The translations under genes and the position numbers were made by a program. From Kitasatospora sp. NBC_01250 (GTDB taxonomy: Bacteria > Actinomycetota > Actinomycetes > Streptomycetales > Streptomycetaceae), in contig NZ_CP108476.1 in the NCBI RefSeq assembly GCF_036226465.1, forward strand, positions 4,030,001 through 4,094,000: 64,000 nt of DNA, given 5' to 3'. Below the pieces are notes generated by a model. That model had not been told where the DNA came from. It did not search any database and was given only the letters and a program-made list of their open reading frames with translations. The stretch's first letter is position 1. Each line of letters opens with the position of its first letter. Positions 46,622 through 54,970 of the stretch are shown one piece after another.

Positions 46622-46891
46622 ATGCAGTCCACCAAGAAGCTCGCCATCCTCTCCACCGCCGCCGTCGGCCTGGTGATCGGTGCCGCCGGTGCCGCCAACG
46701 CCAGCGCGGGTGCGGAGGGCGTCGCCGCCCACTCCCCCGGCGTCGCCTCCGGCAACGCCATCCAGGTGCCGGTGCACATCCCGGTGAACCTGTGCGGCAA
46801 CTCGATCAACGTGATCGGCCTGCTGAACCCGGCGTTCGGCAACACCTGCGCCAACGTCGAGGCCCCGCACCACCACGACGACGACTGCTGA
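46622..46891 (+). CDS. Chaplin with a His/Asp-rich, Cys-ended C-terminal extension
   Basis: An 89-residue chaplin: signal peptide to about residue 29, chaplin domain with VPVHIPVNLCGNSINVIG and NPAFGNTCAN. After the usual end the protein continues VEAPHHHDDDC. Chaplins normally stop within a few residues of the second Cys. The tail adds three His, three Asp and a third Cys at the very terminus. A metal site or an intermolecular disulfide are possible, both untested. RBS AGGAG lies 7 bases before the ATG. Confidence 0.92.
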   Translation: MQSTKKLAILSTAAVGLVIGAAGAANASAGAEGVAAHSPGVASGNAIQVPVHIPVNLCGNSINVIGLLNPAFGNTCANVEAPHHHDDDC

Positions 46892-46909
46892 GCAGCGGAA
46901 GTCGCGTGA

Positions 46910-46947
46910 GCGCTGTCCCCCGGACTTCCGCGTCCGGGGGACAGCGC
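46910..46947 (+). terminator. Terminator after the chaplin pair
   Basis: Perfect 16-bp stem (GCGCTGTCCCCCGGAC and complement) with a 6-base loop, 18 bp after the stop of the fourth chaplin. Confidence 0.75.
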
Positions 46948-46978
46948 CGTTTCCGGCCCGCAAGAGAGAAGGACCCCG

Positions 46979-47356
46979 TTGAGCCTCACCACCACCAGCG
47001 GCGCGCTGGCCGCGCTGGGGGCGGCCCTGCTGCTCGCCCCCGCGGCGGCCGGCACCGCCATGGCCGACTCCGCCGTACCGCAGGCCCCCGTACCGAAGGC
47101 ACAGCTGCAGCCGACCGAGGTCGGCCCGGCGCTGGGGGCCGTCGGCTACGTCACCGGGCCGGTCAAGGACCTGCGCCTGGACCCGTTCGCCCAGTCCAGT
47201 GCCGATCCGCTGAACAACGCGGTCGCGGTCAAGCCGGACAACCCCGGCATGCGCCCGGTCAGCAGCACGGCCGTCACCGGGGCGCTCAGCGACGGCGGCG
47301 GGGCCAAGGACCTGCCGGGCCTGGGGCTGCTGCTCGGCGCGGTGCCGGGCCACTGA
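46979..47356 (+). CDS. Small secreted protein of unknown function
   Basis: I do not recognise this 125-residue protein. It begins at a TTG with AGAGAAGGA upstream and has a signal peptide to about residue 29 (TAMADS). The mature part is soluble, low in charge, without Cys, and rich in Pro, Val and Leu: VGPALGAVGYVTGPVKDLRL is the longest patterned stretch. It lies among chaplins and rodlin-like genes, 87 bp after the last chaplin, so a role at the cell surface is a reasonable guess only. Confidence 0.65.
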   Translation: MSLTTTSGALAALGAALLLAPAAAGTAMADSAVPQAPVPKAQLQPTEVGPALGAVGYVTGPVKDLRLDPFAQSSADPLNNAVAVKPDNPGMRPVSSTAVTGALSDGGGAKDLPGLGLLLGAVPGH

Positions 47357-47370
47357 GCGAGCGCCCGTCG

Positions 47371-47420
47371 GGCATGGGTCAGGCCCGGTGCGGGTGCTCG
47401 CACCGGGCCTGAGCCATGCC
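47371..47420. terminator. Convergent terminator hairpin
   Basis: A 21-bp stem with one mismatch (GGCATGG at the base) and an 8-base loop, between two convergent secreted-protein genes. Confidence 0.75.
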
Positions 47421-47436
47421 CCGGGGCCGCAGGGCC

Positions 47437-48120
47437 TCAGCCCTGGGTGGCCTCCTGGGCGGTGGCCGCGGTGGTGTCGAGCAGGTCCTGCGCCGTCTTG
47501 AGCATCGGGGCGTGCTGGTCGGGCCCGCCGAGCGAGGCCTTGGCGTCCGGGCCGGCCGAGAGCGCGCCGGGCAGCACCCGCGGGTCCAGGTCGCCCGCCG
47601 ACAGCGAGCCGTTCTTCAGCTGGCCGTCCGCACCCTCCACGAAGTTGAGCGGGTGCCCGAGGCCGACGGCCGGGCCCACCGCCTTCAAGGGGGCCGAGGG
47701 CGCGTCCAGGTCCAGGTTGCCGGGCCGCACCCCGTCGGCCACCGCCGGCAGCGGCAGGTCGCTGCCCAGGCTCGGGCCGACCTTGCTGAAGTTGAGCGCG
47801 GGCACGACCTTGTCCGGCACCAGCTCGTGCTTCTCCGGGCCGCCCTGCACCGGCGGCAGCACCGGGGAGGCCGGCAGCGCACCGTGGACGTCCCCGCCCA
47901 GCGGCAGCATCGGCGCGTGCTCGCTGACCGTCTCCAGCGGGATCCGCAGCGGCACCGTCTTGGTCGCCAGGCCGTTCTCCATCGCCGCCACCTGGGCCGG
48001 GGTCATCGGCTGGCCCGGAGTCATCGGCTGGGCACCGGCGGCGCTGCCCGCGCCCTGGCCCGCGATCGCCGACGCACCGACCGCCAGCAGCAGTACACCG
48101 GTCCGCTTGGGAAGCTTCAT
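47437..48120 (-). CDS. Secreted Pro/Leu-rich protein of unknown function
   Basis: I do not recognise this 227-residue protein. It has a basic start (MKLPKRTG) and a signal peptide to about residue 30. The mature part lacks Cys and is dominated by Pro, Leu, Gly and Ala, with spaced short motifs such as APMLPLGGDV, APMLKTAQDLL, LNFSKVGPSLGSDLPLP and VGPAVGLGHPLNF. The VGP elements recall the protein encoded at 46979, so the two convergent genes may be distantly related. Probably an extended cell-wall or surface protein; no enzyme motif is visible. Confidence 0.65.
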   Translation of the reverse strand: MKLPKRTGVLLLAVGASAIAGQGAGSAAGAQPMTPGQPMTPAQVAAMENGLATKTVPLRIPLETVSEHAPMLPLGGDVHGALPASPVLPPVQGGPEKHELVPDKVVPALNFSKVGPSLGSDLPLPAVADGVRPGNLDLDAPSAPLKAVGPAVGLGHPLNFVEGADGQLKNGSLSAGDLDPRVLPGALSAGPDAKASLGGPDQHAPMLKTAQDLLDTTAATAQEATQG

Positions 48121-48546
48121 CGTCTTCTCTGATCCGATCTCGTGAGGCACTGGGACGTGTCCCCGGCACCGGTGGGCCCGTCGCACGGCCCGCCGGACAG
48201 GACCGGGGTCGATCTGTTTCAACGACCCGGCGCGGTTGGAGTAGGCGCGGCTTAACCGGAATGGCTCATTAATAGCACCGACACGCCGGTTGATTCGGTC
48301 GTACGGAATTTTTCCCGGCACGCCTCGCGTAACTTTCCGGGCCGCCGTTCTTTGATATCGATGTCACCGCACAACGAGCATGACAACGGCCGGATCGGGT
48401 GCCCGATCGCACCGCAGCCAGAGGTCTGCCGAATGTGATCACTTTCCTGAATACGCCGCGGACGTCATGGTGACCGCAGACCAGGTCAATTCGGAGAACG
48501 GATTGCACCCAGACGCAGCGGACGCAGCAATCCAGAGAGGAACCTC
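48121..48546. other. AT-richer divergent intergenic region before the rodlin-like genes
   Basis: This 426-bp stretch has no convincing gene and is clearly less GC-rich around 48245-48370. It should hold the promoter of the rodlin-like pair and that of the divergent secreted protein. GTAAC and CGTTC occur at 48329-48350 but only 12 bp apart, so they do not fit an ECF promoter with a 17-bp spacer. Confidence 0.45.
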
Positions 48547-48885
48547 ATGATCAAGAAGACCCTGGCCTCCGTCGGCCTGGTGGCCGCCGCGATGGCCGCC
48601 GGCGTCACCCCGGCGATGGCGATCGGCAACGCGGACGGCTCCGCGGCCTCGCTCTCCGGCAACGGCGGCACCAACAACACCGGCACCTGGGGCAACCACA
48701 GCCCCAACTTCCACTTCCTGGACAACACCAACATCTGCCTGCCGGAGATCCACCACGTCCAGGTCGGCCTCGTGCCGGTCCAGGCGGACGTGCCGGTCGG
48801 AAACCAGCAGCTGCACCAGGTCTGCAACCAGGGTCAGCCCACCCAGAGCAACGGCGACGGTGTCGCCTCGCACCTGATCGGCTGA
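48547..48885 (+). CDS. Rodlin-like secreted protein
   Basis: A 112-residue protein with a signal peptide to about residue 24 (TPAMA). The mature 88 residues start AIGNADGSAASLSGNGG and include two Cys, the hydrophobic VQVGLVPVQADVPV and an end GDGVASHLIG. Rodlins RdlA/RdlB share the same frame: AIGD start, NLVPIQ strand, QQC, and a DGALSH end. Rodlins order chaplin filaments into rodlets on aerial hyphae. This protein is shorter than RdlA (about 130 residues). RBS AGAGAGGA before the ATG. Confidence 0.75.
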   Translation: MIKKTLASVGLVAAAMAAGVTPAMAIGNADGSAASLSGNGGTNNTGTWGNHSPNFHFLDNTNICLPEIHHVQVGLVPVQADVPVGNQQLHQVCNQGQPTQSNGDGVASHLIG

Positions 48886-48954
48886 GCAAGCAAGCCACCT
48901 CGCTCCACCCGCTCCACCTCCCCCAGTAACCCCGTAGCAAGAGAGAGCACTCCC

Positions 48955-49293
48955 ATGCTGAAGAAGGTCCTCGCCACCGCCGGTCTGGCCACCGCCGCCA
49001 TCGCGATGTCCGCCGCCCCCTCGATGGCGATCGGCGACGCCGACGGCTCGGCCGCCTCGGTGCAGGGCAACGGTGGCACCAACCACACCGGCACCCACGG
49101 CGACCACAGCCCGAACTACCACACCCTGGACAACACCAACGTCTGCCTGCCCGAGGTGCACCACGTCCAGGTCGGCCTCGTGCCGGTCCAGGTCGACGTG
49201 CCGGTCCTCAACCAGCAGCAGCACCAGATCTGCAACGTGGGCCAGACCACCCAGGCCAACGGCGACGGCGCGCTGTCGCACCTGATCGGCTGA
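48955..49293 (+). CDS. Rodlin-like secreted protein, second copy
   Basis: A 112-residue paralogue of the preceding gene; the mature parts are about 78 percent identical by my count. It keeps both Cys, QVGLVPVQVDVPV and the GDGALSHLIG end, closer to the classical rodlin end. The strand near residues 34-60 is enriched in His (HTGTHGDHSPNYH). The gap of 69 bp without a terminator suggests cotranscription. Two tandem hairpins follow. Confidence 0.75.
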   Translation: MLKKVLATAGLATAAIAMSAAPSMAIGDADGSAASVQGNGGTNHTGTHGDHSPNYHTLDNTNVCLPEVHHVQVGLVPVQVDVPVLNQQQHQICNVGQTTQANGDGALSHLIG

Positions 49294-49310
49294 CCAAGCC
49301 CCGCAAACGG

Positions 49311-49338
49311 GCGGACCGGCCGGCCCCGACCGGTCCGC
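49311..49338 (+). terminator. First terminator hairpin after the rodlin-like pair
   Basis: A 9-bp stem (GCGGACCGG / CCGGTCCGC) with a 10-base loop, 17 bp after the stop. Confidence 0.6.
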
Positions 49339-49399
49339 CACGCGCCGCCTGAAGCACCTGACCCTCCAGAGCAGTATCCGACCCTCCAGAGCTGGACCC

Positions 49400-49435
49400 A
49401 GCGGAGCCGGGGAGCACGCTTCCCCCGGCTCCGCT
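49400..49435 (+). terminator. Second hairpin after the rodlin-like pair
   Basis: Perfect 13-bp stem (AGCGGAGCCGGGG and complement), 10-base loop, 50 bp before the next ATG. Confidence 0.6.
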
Positions 49436-49485
49436 GCCATGTAGTTGACGAGCAGTCAATCCACCACGAGGAAGGACCGATTCCC

Positions 49486-49758
49486 ATGCTCAAGACGCTC
49501 GGCAAGGCCGCTGCCGTCTCGGCCGGCGCGCTGATGATCGCCGCCATCGCCGCTCCGGCCTACGCCCATGTCTACACCGGCGGTGACGGGGGCGGCATGG
49601 TCAGCGCCCACCCCGTCCTCGCGGCCGGCTGGCTCGAGGGTGTCGCGGGCACCAGCCACGTGCACATCGCGGGCTCGGGCGACGGCTGGGCCACCGCCAC
49701 GGCCACCGGCGGCGAGGGTGCCGGCGCGGTCGAGATCGACGGCATGCACCACCACTGA
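49486..49758 (+). CDS. Small secreted protein with His-rich C-terminus, unknown function
   Basis: I do not recognise this 90-residue protein. The signal peptide ends about residue 27 (APAYA). The mature 63 residues contain no Cys or Lys, six Gly-rich turns and seven His: HVYTGGDGGG at the start, SHVHIAGSGDG in the middle and GMHHH at the end. RBS GAGGAAGGA precedes the ATG. A free His amino-terminus plus C-terminal HHH could bind copper or zinc. It is the last gene of the surface-protein island. Confidence 0.65.
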   Translation: MLKTLGKAAAVSAGALMIAAIAAPAYAHVYTGGDGGGMVSAHPVLAAGWLEGVAGTSHVHIAGSGDGWATATATGGEGAGAVEIDGMHHH

Positions 49759-49772
49759 GCCACCGGGCCGGA

Positions 49773-49818
49773 CATGACGAAGGGGGTGCCGGCAGCTGCC
49801 GGCACCCCCTTCGTCATG
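49773..49818. terminator. Perfect 46-bp palindrome, bidirectional terminator
   Basis: The 23-base arms (49773-49795 and 49796-49818) are exact complements with no unpaired loop base. It lies between the convergent His-rich gene and hemB and marks the edge of the island. Confidence 0.8.
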
Positions 49819-49825
49819 CGGTCGA

Positions 49826-50803
49826 TCAGCGCCCGAGCAGCCGCGCGGCCTCGACGGCCCAGTAGGTGAGGATCTGCTCGGCCCCGGCCCGGCGGATCGA
49901 GGTGAGCGTCTCCAGGATGGTCCGCTCGCGCTCGATCCAGCCGTTCGCCGCGGCGGCCTCCACCATCGAGTACTCGCCGGAGATCTGGTACGCCGCCACC
50001 GGCACCGGCGAGCGGTCGGCGACCTGGCGCAGGATGTCCAGGCAGGGCATGGCCGGCTTGACCATCACCAGGTCCGCGCCCTCGGCCAGGTCCAGCTCCA
50101 GCTCGCGCAGCGCCTCGCGGGAATTGGCCAGGTCCTGCTGGTAGGTCCTGCGGTCACCCTTGAGCGAGGAGGCGACCGCCTCGCGGAAGGGGCCGTAGAG
50201 GGCGGAGGCGTACTTCGCGGTGTAGGCGAGCACGGCGACGTCCTGGTGCCCGGCGGCGTCCAGCGCCCGGCGGACCACCCCGACCTGGCCGTCCATCATC
50301 CCGGAGGGCCCGACCATGTGGACCCCGGCCTCGGCCTGCACCACGGCCATCTCGGCGTAGCGCTCCAGCGTCGCGTCGTTGTCCACGCTGCCGTCCGCCG
50401 CGAGCACCCCGCAGTGGCCGTGGTCGGTGAACTCGTCCAGGCACAGGTCCGACATCACCACCAGCTGGTCGCCGACCTCGGCGACCACGTCGCGGATCGC
50501 CAGCTGCAGGATGCCCTCGGGATCGGTGCCGGCCGAGCCGACGGCGTCCTTCGTCTGCGGCACGCCGAAGAGCATGATGCCGCCGATGCCGGCCTCCGCC
50601 GCCTCCACCGCCGCCTTGCGCAGCGTATCGCGGGTGTGCTGCACGACGCCCGGCATCGAGGCGACCGGCACCGGCTCGCTGATGCCCTCCCGCACGAAGA
50701 CCGGCAGGATGAACTCGGCCGGGTGCAGCCGGGTCTCCGCGACCAGCCGGCGCACCGCCACAGTGGTGCGCAGCCGGCGGGGACGGGCGGCGGGGAAAGA
50801 CAC
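49826..50803 (-). CDS. hemB: Delta-aminolevulinic acid dehydratase (porphobilinogen synthase)
   Basis: A 325-residue enzyme that condenses two aminolevulinates to porphobilinogen. The metal region is [15 protein letters not shown]; the two active-site Lys lie in [10 protein letters not shown] and in [12 protein letters not shown]. It is the last gene of the rex-hem operon, 34 bp after hemD. The GTG at 50803 has GGAGGAATC immediately upstream, which decides it against a frame opening 72 bases earlier. Confidence 0.93.
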   Translation of the reverse strand: MSFPAARPRRLRTTVAVRRLVAETRLHPAEFILPVFVREGISEPVPVASMPGVVQHTRDTLRKAAVEAAEAGIGGIMLFGVPQTKDAVGSAGTDPEGILQLAIRDVVAEVGDQLVVMSDLCLDEFTDHGHCGVLAADGSVDNDATLERYAEMAVVQAEAGVHMVGPSGMMDGQVGVVRRALDAAGHQDVAVLAYTAKYASALYGPFREAVASSLKGDRRTYQQDLANSREALRELELDLAEGADLVMVKPAMPCLDILRQVADRSPVPVAAYQISGEYSMVEAAAANGWIERERTILETLTSIRRAGAEQILTYWAVEAARLLGR

Positions 50804-50837
50804 GATTCCTCCAGAGTTCGTCGGTGAACGCCCTGGC

Positions 50838-52499
50838 TCAGCGCGCCTTGCGACGGGAGCCGGGGCGCCGCTCACTGGGCCGGTAGACCGGTTCGCCCGC
50901 CGAGGTGGCGGCGTCGCGGCGGCCGGCGCCGAACTCCGCGAGCGCCTCGGCCAGCGCGGCGGCGGACGGCGCGGGGGCCATCACGTCGACCCGCAGGCCG
51001 TGCTCCTCGGCGGTCTTGGCGGTGGCCGGACCGATGCAGGCGATGATGGTGACGTTGTGCGGCTTGCCGGCGATGCCGACCAGGTTGCGCACGGTCGAGG
51101 ACGAGGTGAAGAGCACCGCGTCGAAGCCGCCGCCCTTGATCGCCTCGCGGGTCTCGGCCGGCGGCGGCGAGGCGCGCACGGTCCGGTAGGCGGTCACGTC
51201 GTCCACCTCCCAGCCGAGTTCGACCAGGCCCGCCACCAGGGTCTCGGTGGCGATGTCGGCGCGCGGCAGCAGCACCCGGTCGATCGGGTCGAAGACCGGG
51301 TCGTAGGGCGGCCAGTCCTCCAGCAGGCCGGCCGCGGACTGCTCGCCGCTGGGCACCAGGTCGGGCTTCACGCCGAAGTCGACCAGCGCCTTGGCGGTGG
51401 TCTCGCCGACCGCGGCGACCTTGATGCCGGCGAACGCGCGGGCGTCCAGACCGTACTCCTCGAACTTCTCGCGCACCGCGCGGACCGCGTTGACCGAGGT
51501 GAAGGCGATCCACTCGTAGCGCCCGGTGACCAGGCCCTTGATCGCCCGCTCCATCTGCTGCGGGGTGCGCGGCGGCTCGACCGCGATGGTCGGCACCTCC
51601 TGCGGCACCGCGCCGTAGGAGCGCAGCTGCTCGGACAGGCCGGTGGCCTGCTCCTTGGTGCGCGGCACCAGGACGTTCCAGCCGAACAGCGGCTTGGTCT
51701 CGAACCAGGAGTGCGAGTCGCGGTAGGCGACCTGGTCACCCACCACGGCTATCACCGAGGTGGCCGGGTCCACCGGTGCGGAGACCGGCGAGGGCAGCAC
51801 CCGGGCCGCCTTCAGGTCGGCCCCGATGGCGGCCAGCGTGGAGGTGAAGGTGCGCTGGCGGGTGGTGGTGCCCGAGAGGGTGGCGCACAGCGCGGCGTCC
51901 GGCTTGCGGCCGTGGGTGACCAGCGCGCTCGCGGTGGCGGGCAGCTGGCCGAGCGTGGTGCGCACCACCAGGGTGGTCTCCGGCGCGCCGAGGTCGACCA
52001 GGGCGCCGGCCAGCAGCGCCGTGCCGTCCACGAAGCGCACGTCGGCGCCGTTGCTGCCGCGCAGCGGCACGCCCGCGTAGGCGGGGACGCCGACGGACTG
52101 CGCCACGCCCGGGATCACCTCGAAGGAGGTGCCGGCCTTGGCGCAGAGCAGCATCTCCTCGGCCGCCCGGCCGTCCAGGCCCGGGTCGCCGTCGACGGTG
52201 CGGACCACGTGCTTGCCCGCCTGCACCGCGTCGGCGATCAGCCGGGCGAGCGCGCCCGCGTCGTCGCCGCCGATGTCGAGCGGTGCCGCCTCGCCCACCG
52301 GCGCGCCGGGTGCGAACACCTGGACGCCCTCGGGGCAGTGGCTGCGCACCGCTCCGGCGGTGAGCGGGTCGGCGATCAGCAGGTCGGCCGAGGCCAGCAC
52401 CTCGACCGCACGGAGCGTCAGCAGTCCCGGGTCGCCGGGGCCGGCACCCAGGAAGGTGCAGCGTCCGGACCGGTCGGCGGCGGTGGTGGTGGGGCTCAT
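50838..52499 (-). CDS. hemD: Fused uroporphyrin-III methyltransferase-like / uroporphyrinogen-III synthase
   Basis: A 553-residue fusion. Residues about 15-260 resemble CobA/CysG-type methyltransferase ([40 protein letters not shown]). Residues about 270-520 are HemD, which closes and inverts the D ring to give uroporphyrinogen III ([36 protein letters not shown]). In the first half the usual GGDPFVFGRGGEE loop is replaced by [13 protein letters not shown], so methyltransferase activity is doubtful. The ATG overlaps the hemC stop. Confidence 0.88.
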   Translation of the reverse strand: MSPTTTAADRSGRCTFLGAGPGDPGLLTLRAVEVLASADLLIADPLTAGAVRSHCPEGVQVFAPGAPVGEAAPLDIGGDDAGALARLIADAVQAGKHVVRTVDGDPGLDGRAAEEMLLCAKAGTSFEVIPGVAQSVGVPAYAGVPLRGSNGADVRFVDGTALLAGALVDLGAPETTLVVRTTLGQLPATASALVTHGRKPDAALCATLSGTTTRQRTFTSTLAAIGADLKAARVLPSPVSAPVDPATSVIAVVGDQVAYRDSHSWFETKPLFGWNVLVPRTKEQATGLSEQLRSYGAVPQEVPTIAVEPPRTPQQMERAIKGLVTGRYEWIAFTSVNAVRAVREKFEEYGLDARAFAGIKVAAVGETTAKALVDFGVKPDLVPSGEQSAAGLLEDWPPYDPVFDPIDRVLLPRADIATETLVAGLVELGWEVDDVTAYRTVRASPPPAETREAIKGGGFDAVLFTSSSTVRNLVGIAGKPHNVTIIACIGPATAKTAEEHGLRVDVMAPAPSAAALAEALAEFGAGRRDAATSAGEPVYRPSERRPGSRRKAR

Positions 52500-53557
52500 C
52501 GCACTCGCTCCCCCATCAGACCGGCCGCTCCGCCGTCGAGCAGCCGGGCGGCCAGCGCGTGGCCCAGGGCCCGCGCCTGCCGTTCGGCCGTCTCGTCGGT
52601 CGCGAGCGGGCCAGTGGTGGACATCGTCAGCAGGGTGGCACCGTCGACGGAGCCGACGACACCCTCCAGCCGCAGTTCGTTCTCTTCGCTCAGCTGTGCC
52701 AGTGCGGCGACCGGAGCCGAGCAGCCGGCCTCCAGCGCGGCCAGCAGCGCGCGCTCGGCGACGACGGCGGCACGCGTGGGGGCGTGGTCGAGCGCGCCGA
52801 GGGCGGCGGCCAGTTCGGGGTCGTCGGCACGGCACTCGATGGCCAGCGCACCCTGGCCGGGGGCCGGGAGCATCAGTTCGGGCGCCAGGTGCTCGCTGAT
52901 CTCGGCCGAGCGGCCCAGCCGGTTGAGGCCGGCGGTGGCGAGCACCACCGCGTCCAGCTCGCCGCTGTGCACGAAGTTGATCCGGGTGTCGACGTTGCCG
53001 CGGATCGGCACCGTCTCGACGGCGACGCCCTGGGCCGCGGCCCAGGCGTTCAACTGGGCCATCCGGCGCGGGGATCCGGTGCCGATCCGGGCAGCGCGCC
53101 CGGCGCACTTCTCGATCAGCGCCTCAAGGCTCAGTCCCTCGCGGGCGACCAGGGCGTCCCGGACGTCCTCGCGCTCGGGGACGGCGGCGAGCACCAGGCC
53201 CTCGGGGGCGGCGGTCGGCAGGTCCTTGAGCGAGTGGACGGCGAAGTCGATCCGGCCGGCGAGCAGCGCGTCGCGCAGCGCGGAGACGAAGACCCCGGTG
53301 CCGCCGATCTGGGCCAGCTGCTCGCGCGAGGTGTCGCCGTAGGTGGTGATCTCCACCAGCTCGACCTCGCGGCCGGTCAGCCGGCTGACCTCGCGGGCGA
53401 CCATCCCGGACTGCGCCATCGCCAGCGCGCTGCGCCGGGTGCCGAGCCGCAGCGGTATTTCGGCGTCCAACTGGCCCTGCTGCGTGCTCAGTTGACCATT
53501 CATAACGTGATCATCCCGGTCGTGCTGGTGGTCGAGAAGATGGTGCGGTCGACTCAT
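52496..53557 (-). CDS. hemC: Hydroxymethylbilane synthase (porphobilinogen deaminase)
   Basis: A 353-residue enzyme that polymerises four porphobilinogens. The dipyrromethane-binding Cys is in EAGCSAPVAAL; LRLGTRRSALAMAQS and HSLKDLPT are signatures. The ATG at 53557 overlaps the hemA stop (ATGA), suggesting coupling, but adds an unusual His/Asp-rich 18-residue leader. An internal ATG at 53503 would give the family-standard N-terminus, so the start is uncertain. Confidence 0.92.
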   Translation of the reverse strand: MSRPHHLLDHQHDRDDHVMNGQLSTQQGQLDAEIPLRLGTRRSALAMAQSGMVAREVSRLTGREVELVEITTYGDTSREQLAQIGGTGVFVSALRDALLAGRIDFAVHSLKDLPTAAPEGLVLAAVPEREDVRDALVAREGLSLEALIEKCAGRAARIGTGSPRRMAQLNAWAAAQGVAVETVPIRGNVDTRINFVHSGELDAVVLATAGLNRLGRSAEISEHLAPELMLPAPGQGALAIECRADDPELAAALGALDHAPTRAAVVAERALLAALEAGCSAPVAALAQLSEENELRLEGVVGSVDGATLLTMSTTGPLATDETAERQARALGHALAARLLDGGAAGLMGERVR

Positions 53558-54900
53558 CGGGCCGCTCCGCCCGCGAGACTACCGCTGGTGGGCTGCGCCT
53601 GCGGCCCCACCGGCGTCCCCGACACGGCGTGCACGGCACCCGGGTCGAGGTCGAACAGCTCGCGCAGCGCGTCCGCGTAGGAGGCGCCGCCGGGCTCGGC
53701 GGCCAGCTGCTTGACCCGCACCGTCGGTGCGTGCAGCAGCTTGTCGACCACCCGGCGGACGGTCTGCGCCATCTCGGCGCGCGAGCGGTCGTCCAGGTCG
53801 GGCAGCCGGGCCTCGAGGCGGGCCAGCTCGGCGCCGACCACCTCGGAGGCCATCGCGCGCAGCGCCACCACGGTGGGGGCGATCCGCGCGGCGCGCTGGG
53901 CGGCGCCGAAGGCGGCCACCTCGTCGGCGACGATGGTGGTGACCGCGTCCACGTCACCGGTGCCGGGCAGCGCCGCGTCGACCTGGGAGAGCGACTCCAG
54001 GTCGACCAGCAGCGCGCCGGGCAGCTCGTGCACCGCGTGGTCCACGTCGCGCGGCATCGCCAGGTCCAGGAAGGCCAGCGGCGTCCGCCCGGCCCGGGCG
54101 GCCACCGCCGCGGCGACGTCGGCGGCCTGGATCACCGCGCCGGCCGAGCCGGTGCAGGAGATCACCACGTCGACGTCGGCCAGCGCCTGCGGCACCTTGG
54201 CGAACTCGACCGTCCGGGCGCCCAGCGTGGCGGCCAGCCGCTCGGCCCGCTCGGGGGTGCGGTTGGCGATCAACAGGTCGCCGACCCCGGCCCGGGCGAG
54301 GGTGGCGGCGGCCAGCGAGCTCATCGAGCCCGCGCCGACCACCAGCGCCCGCTTGCCGGCGATCTCGCCGGCCCCCGAGGTGATCTGCTCCAGCCCGAAG
54401 GTGACCAGCGACTGGCCGGCCTTGTCGATGCCGGTCTCGCTGTGCGCGCGCTTGCCGACCCGCAGGGCCTGCTGGAACAGCTCGTTGAGCAGGCGTCCGG
54501 CGGTGTGCTCCTCCTGCGCGCGGGCCAGCGCGTCGCGCAGCTGACCGAGGATCTGGCCCTCGCCGACCACCATCGAGTCCAGCCCGCAGGCCACCGAGAA
54601 GAGGTGGTGCACGGCGCGGTCCTCGTAGTGGACGTAGAGGTGCGCGGTCAGCTCCTCCAGGTCGACCCCGCTGTGCTCGGCGAGCAGCAGCGACAGCTCG
54701 GCGACGCCGGCGTGGAACTTGTCCACGTCCGCGTAGAGCTCGATCCGGTTGCAGGTGTTGAGCAGGGCCGCCTCGGAGACGGTGGCCGTGGCGGCCGCGT
54801 CGTGCAGCAGCCGGGTGGGGACCTCCCCGGTCAGCGCGGCGCGCTCCAGGACGGTGACGGGTGCGGTGCGGTGGCTCAGGCCGACGACGAGCAAACTCAC
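53554..54900 (-). CDS. hemA: Glutamyl-tRNA reductase
   Basis: A 448-residue enzyme, first step of C5 heme synthesis. The catalytic Cys is in LNTCNRIELYADV; the NADPH domain has ALVVGAGSMSSLAAATLA and the tRNA-binding dimerisation helix forms the last 120 residues. The GTG at 54900 has GAGGTGG upstream. It is 70 bp after rex in the same operon. Confidence 0.93.
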   Translation of the reverse strand: MSLLVVGLSHRTAPVTVLERAALTGEVPTRLLHDAAATATVSEAALLNTCNRIELYADVDKFHAGVAELSLLLAEHSGVDLEELTAHLYVHYEDRAVHHLFSVACGLDSMVVGEGQILGQLRDALARAQEEHTAGRLLNELFQQALRVGKRAHSETGIDKAGQSLVTFGLEQITSGAGEIAGKRALVVGAGSMSSLAAATLARAGVGDLLIANRTPERAERLAATLGARTVEFAKVPQALADVDVVISCTGSAGAVIQAADVAAAVAARAGRTPLAFLDLAMPRDVDHAVHELPGALLVDLESLSQVDAALPGTGDVDAVTTIVADEVAAFGAAQRAARIAPTVVALRAMASEVVGAELARLEARLPDLDDRSRAEMAQTVRRVVDKLLHAPTVRVKQLAAEPGGASYADALRELFDLDPGAVHAVSGTPVGPQAQPTSGSLAGGAAR

Positions 54901-54970
54901 ACGCCCACCTCGCTTCGCTCGGCAGCCGGCGAGCCGGACGCACCTGACATGATTCGCTCGCTGCGCTCGC

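Noticed and set aside
48329..48350. GTAAC...CGTTC before the rodlin-like gene as a BldN promoter
   Set aside because: The spacer is 12 bp, against 17 in the other candidates.
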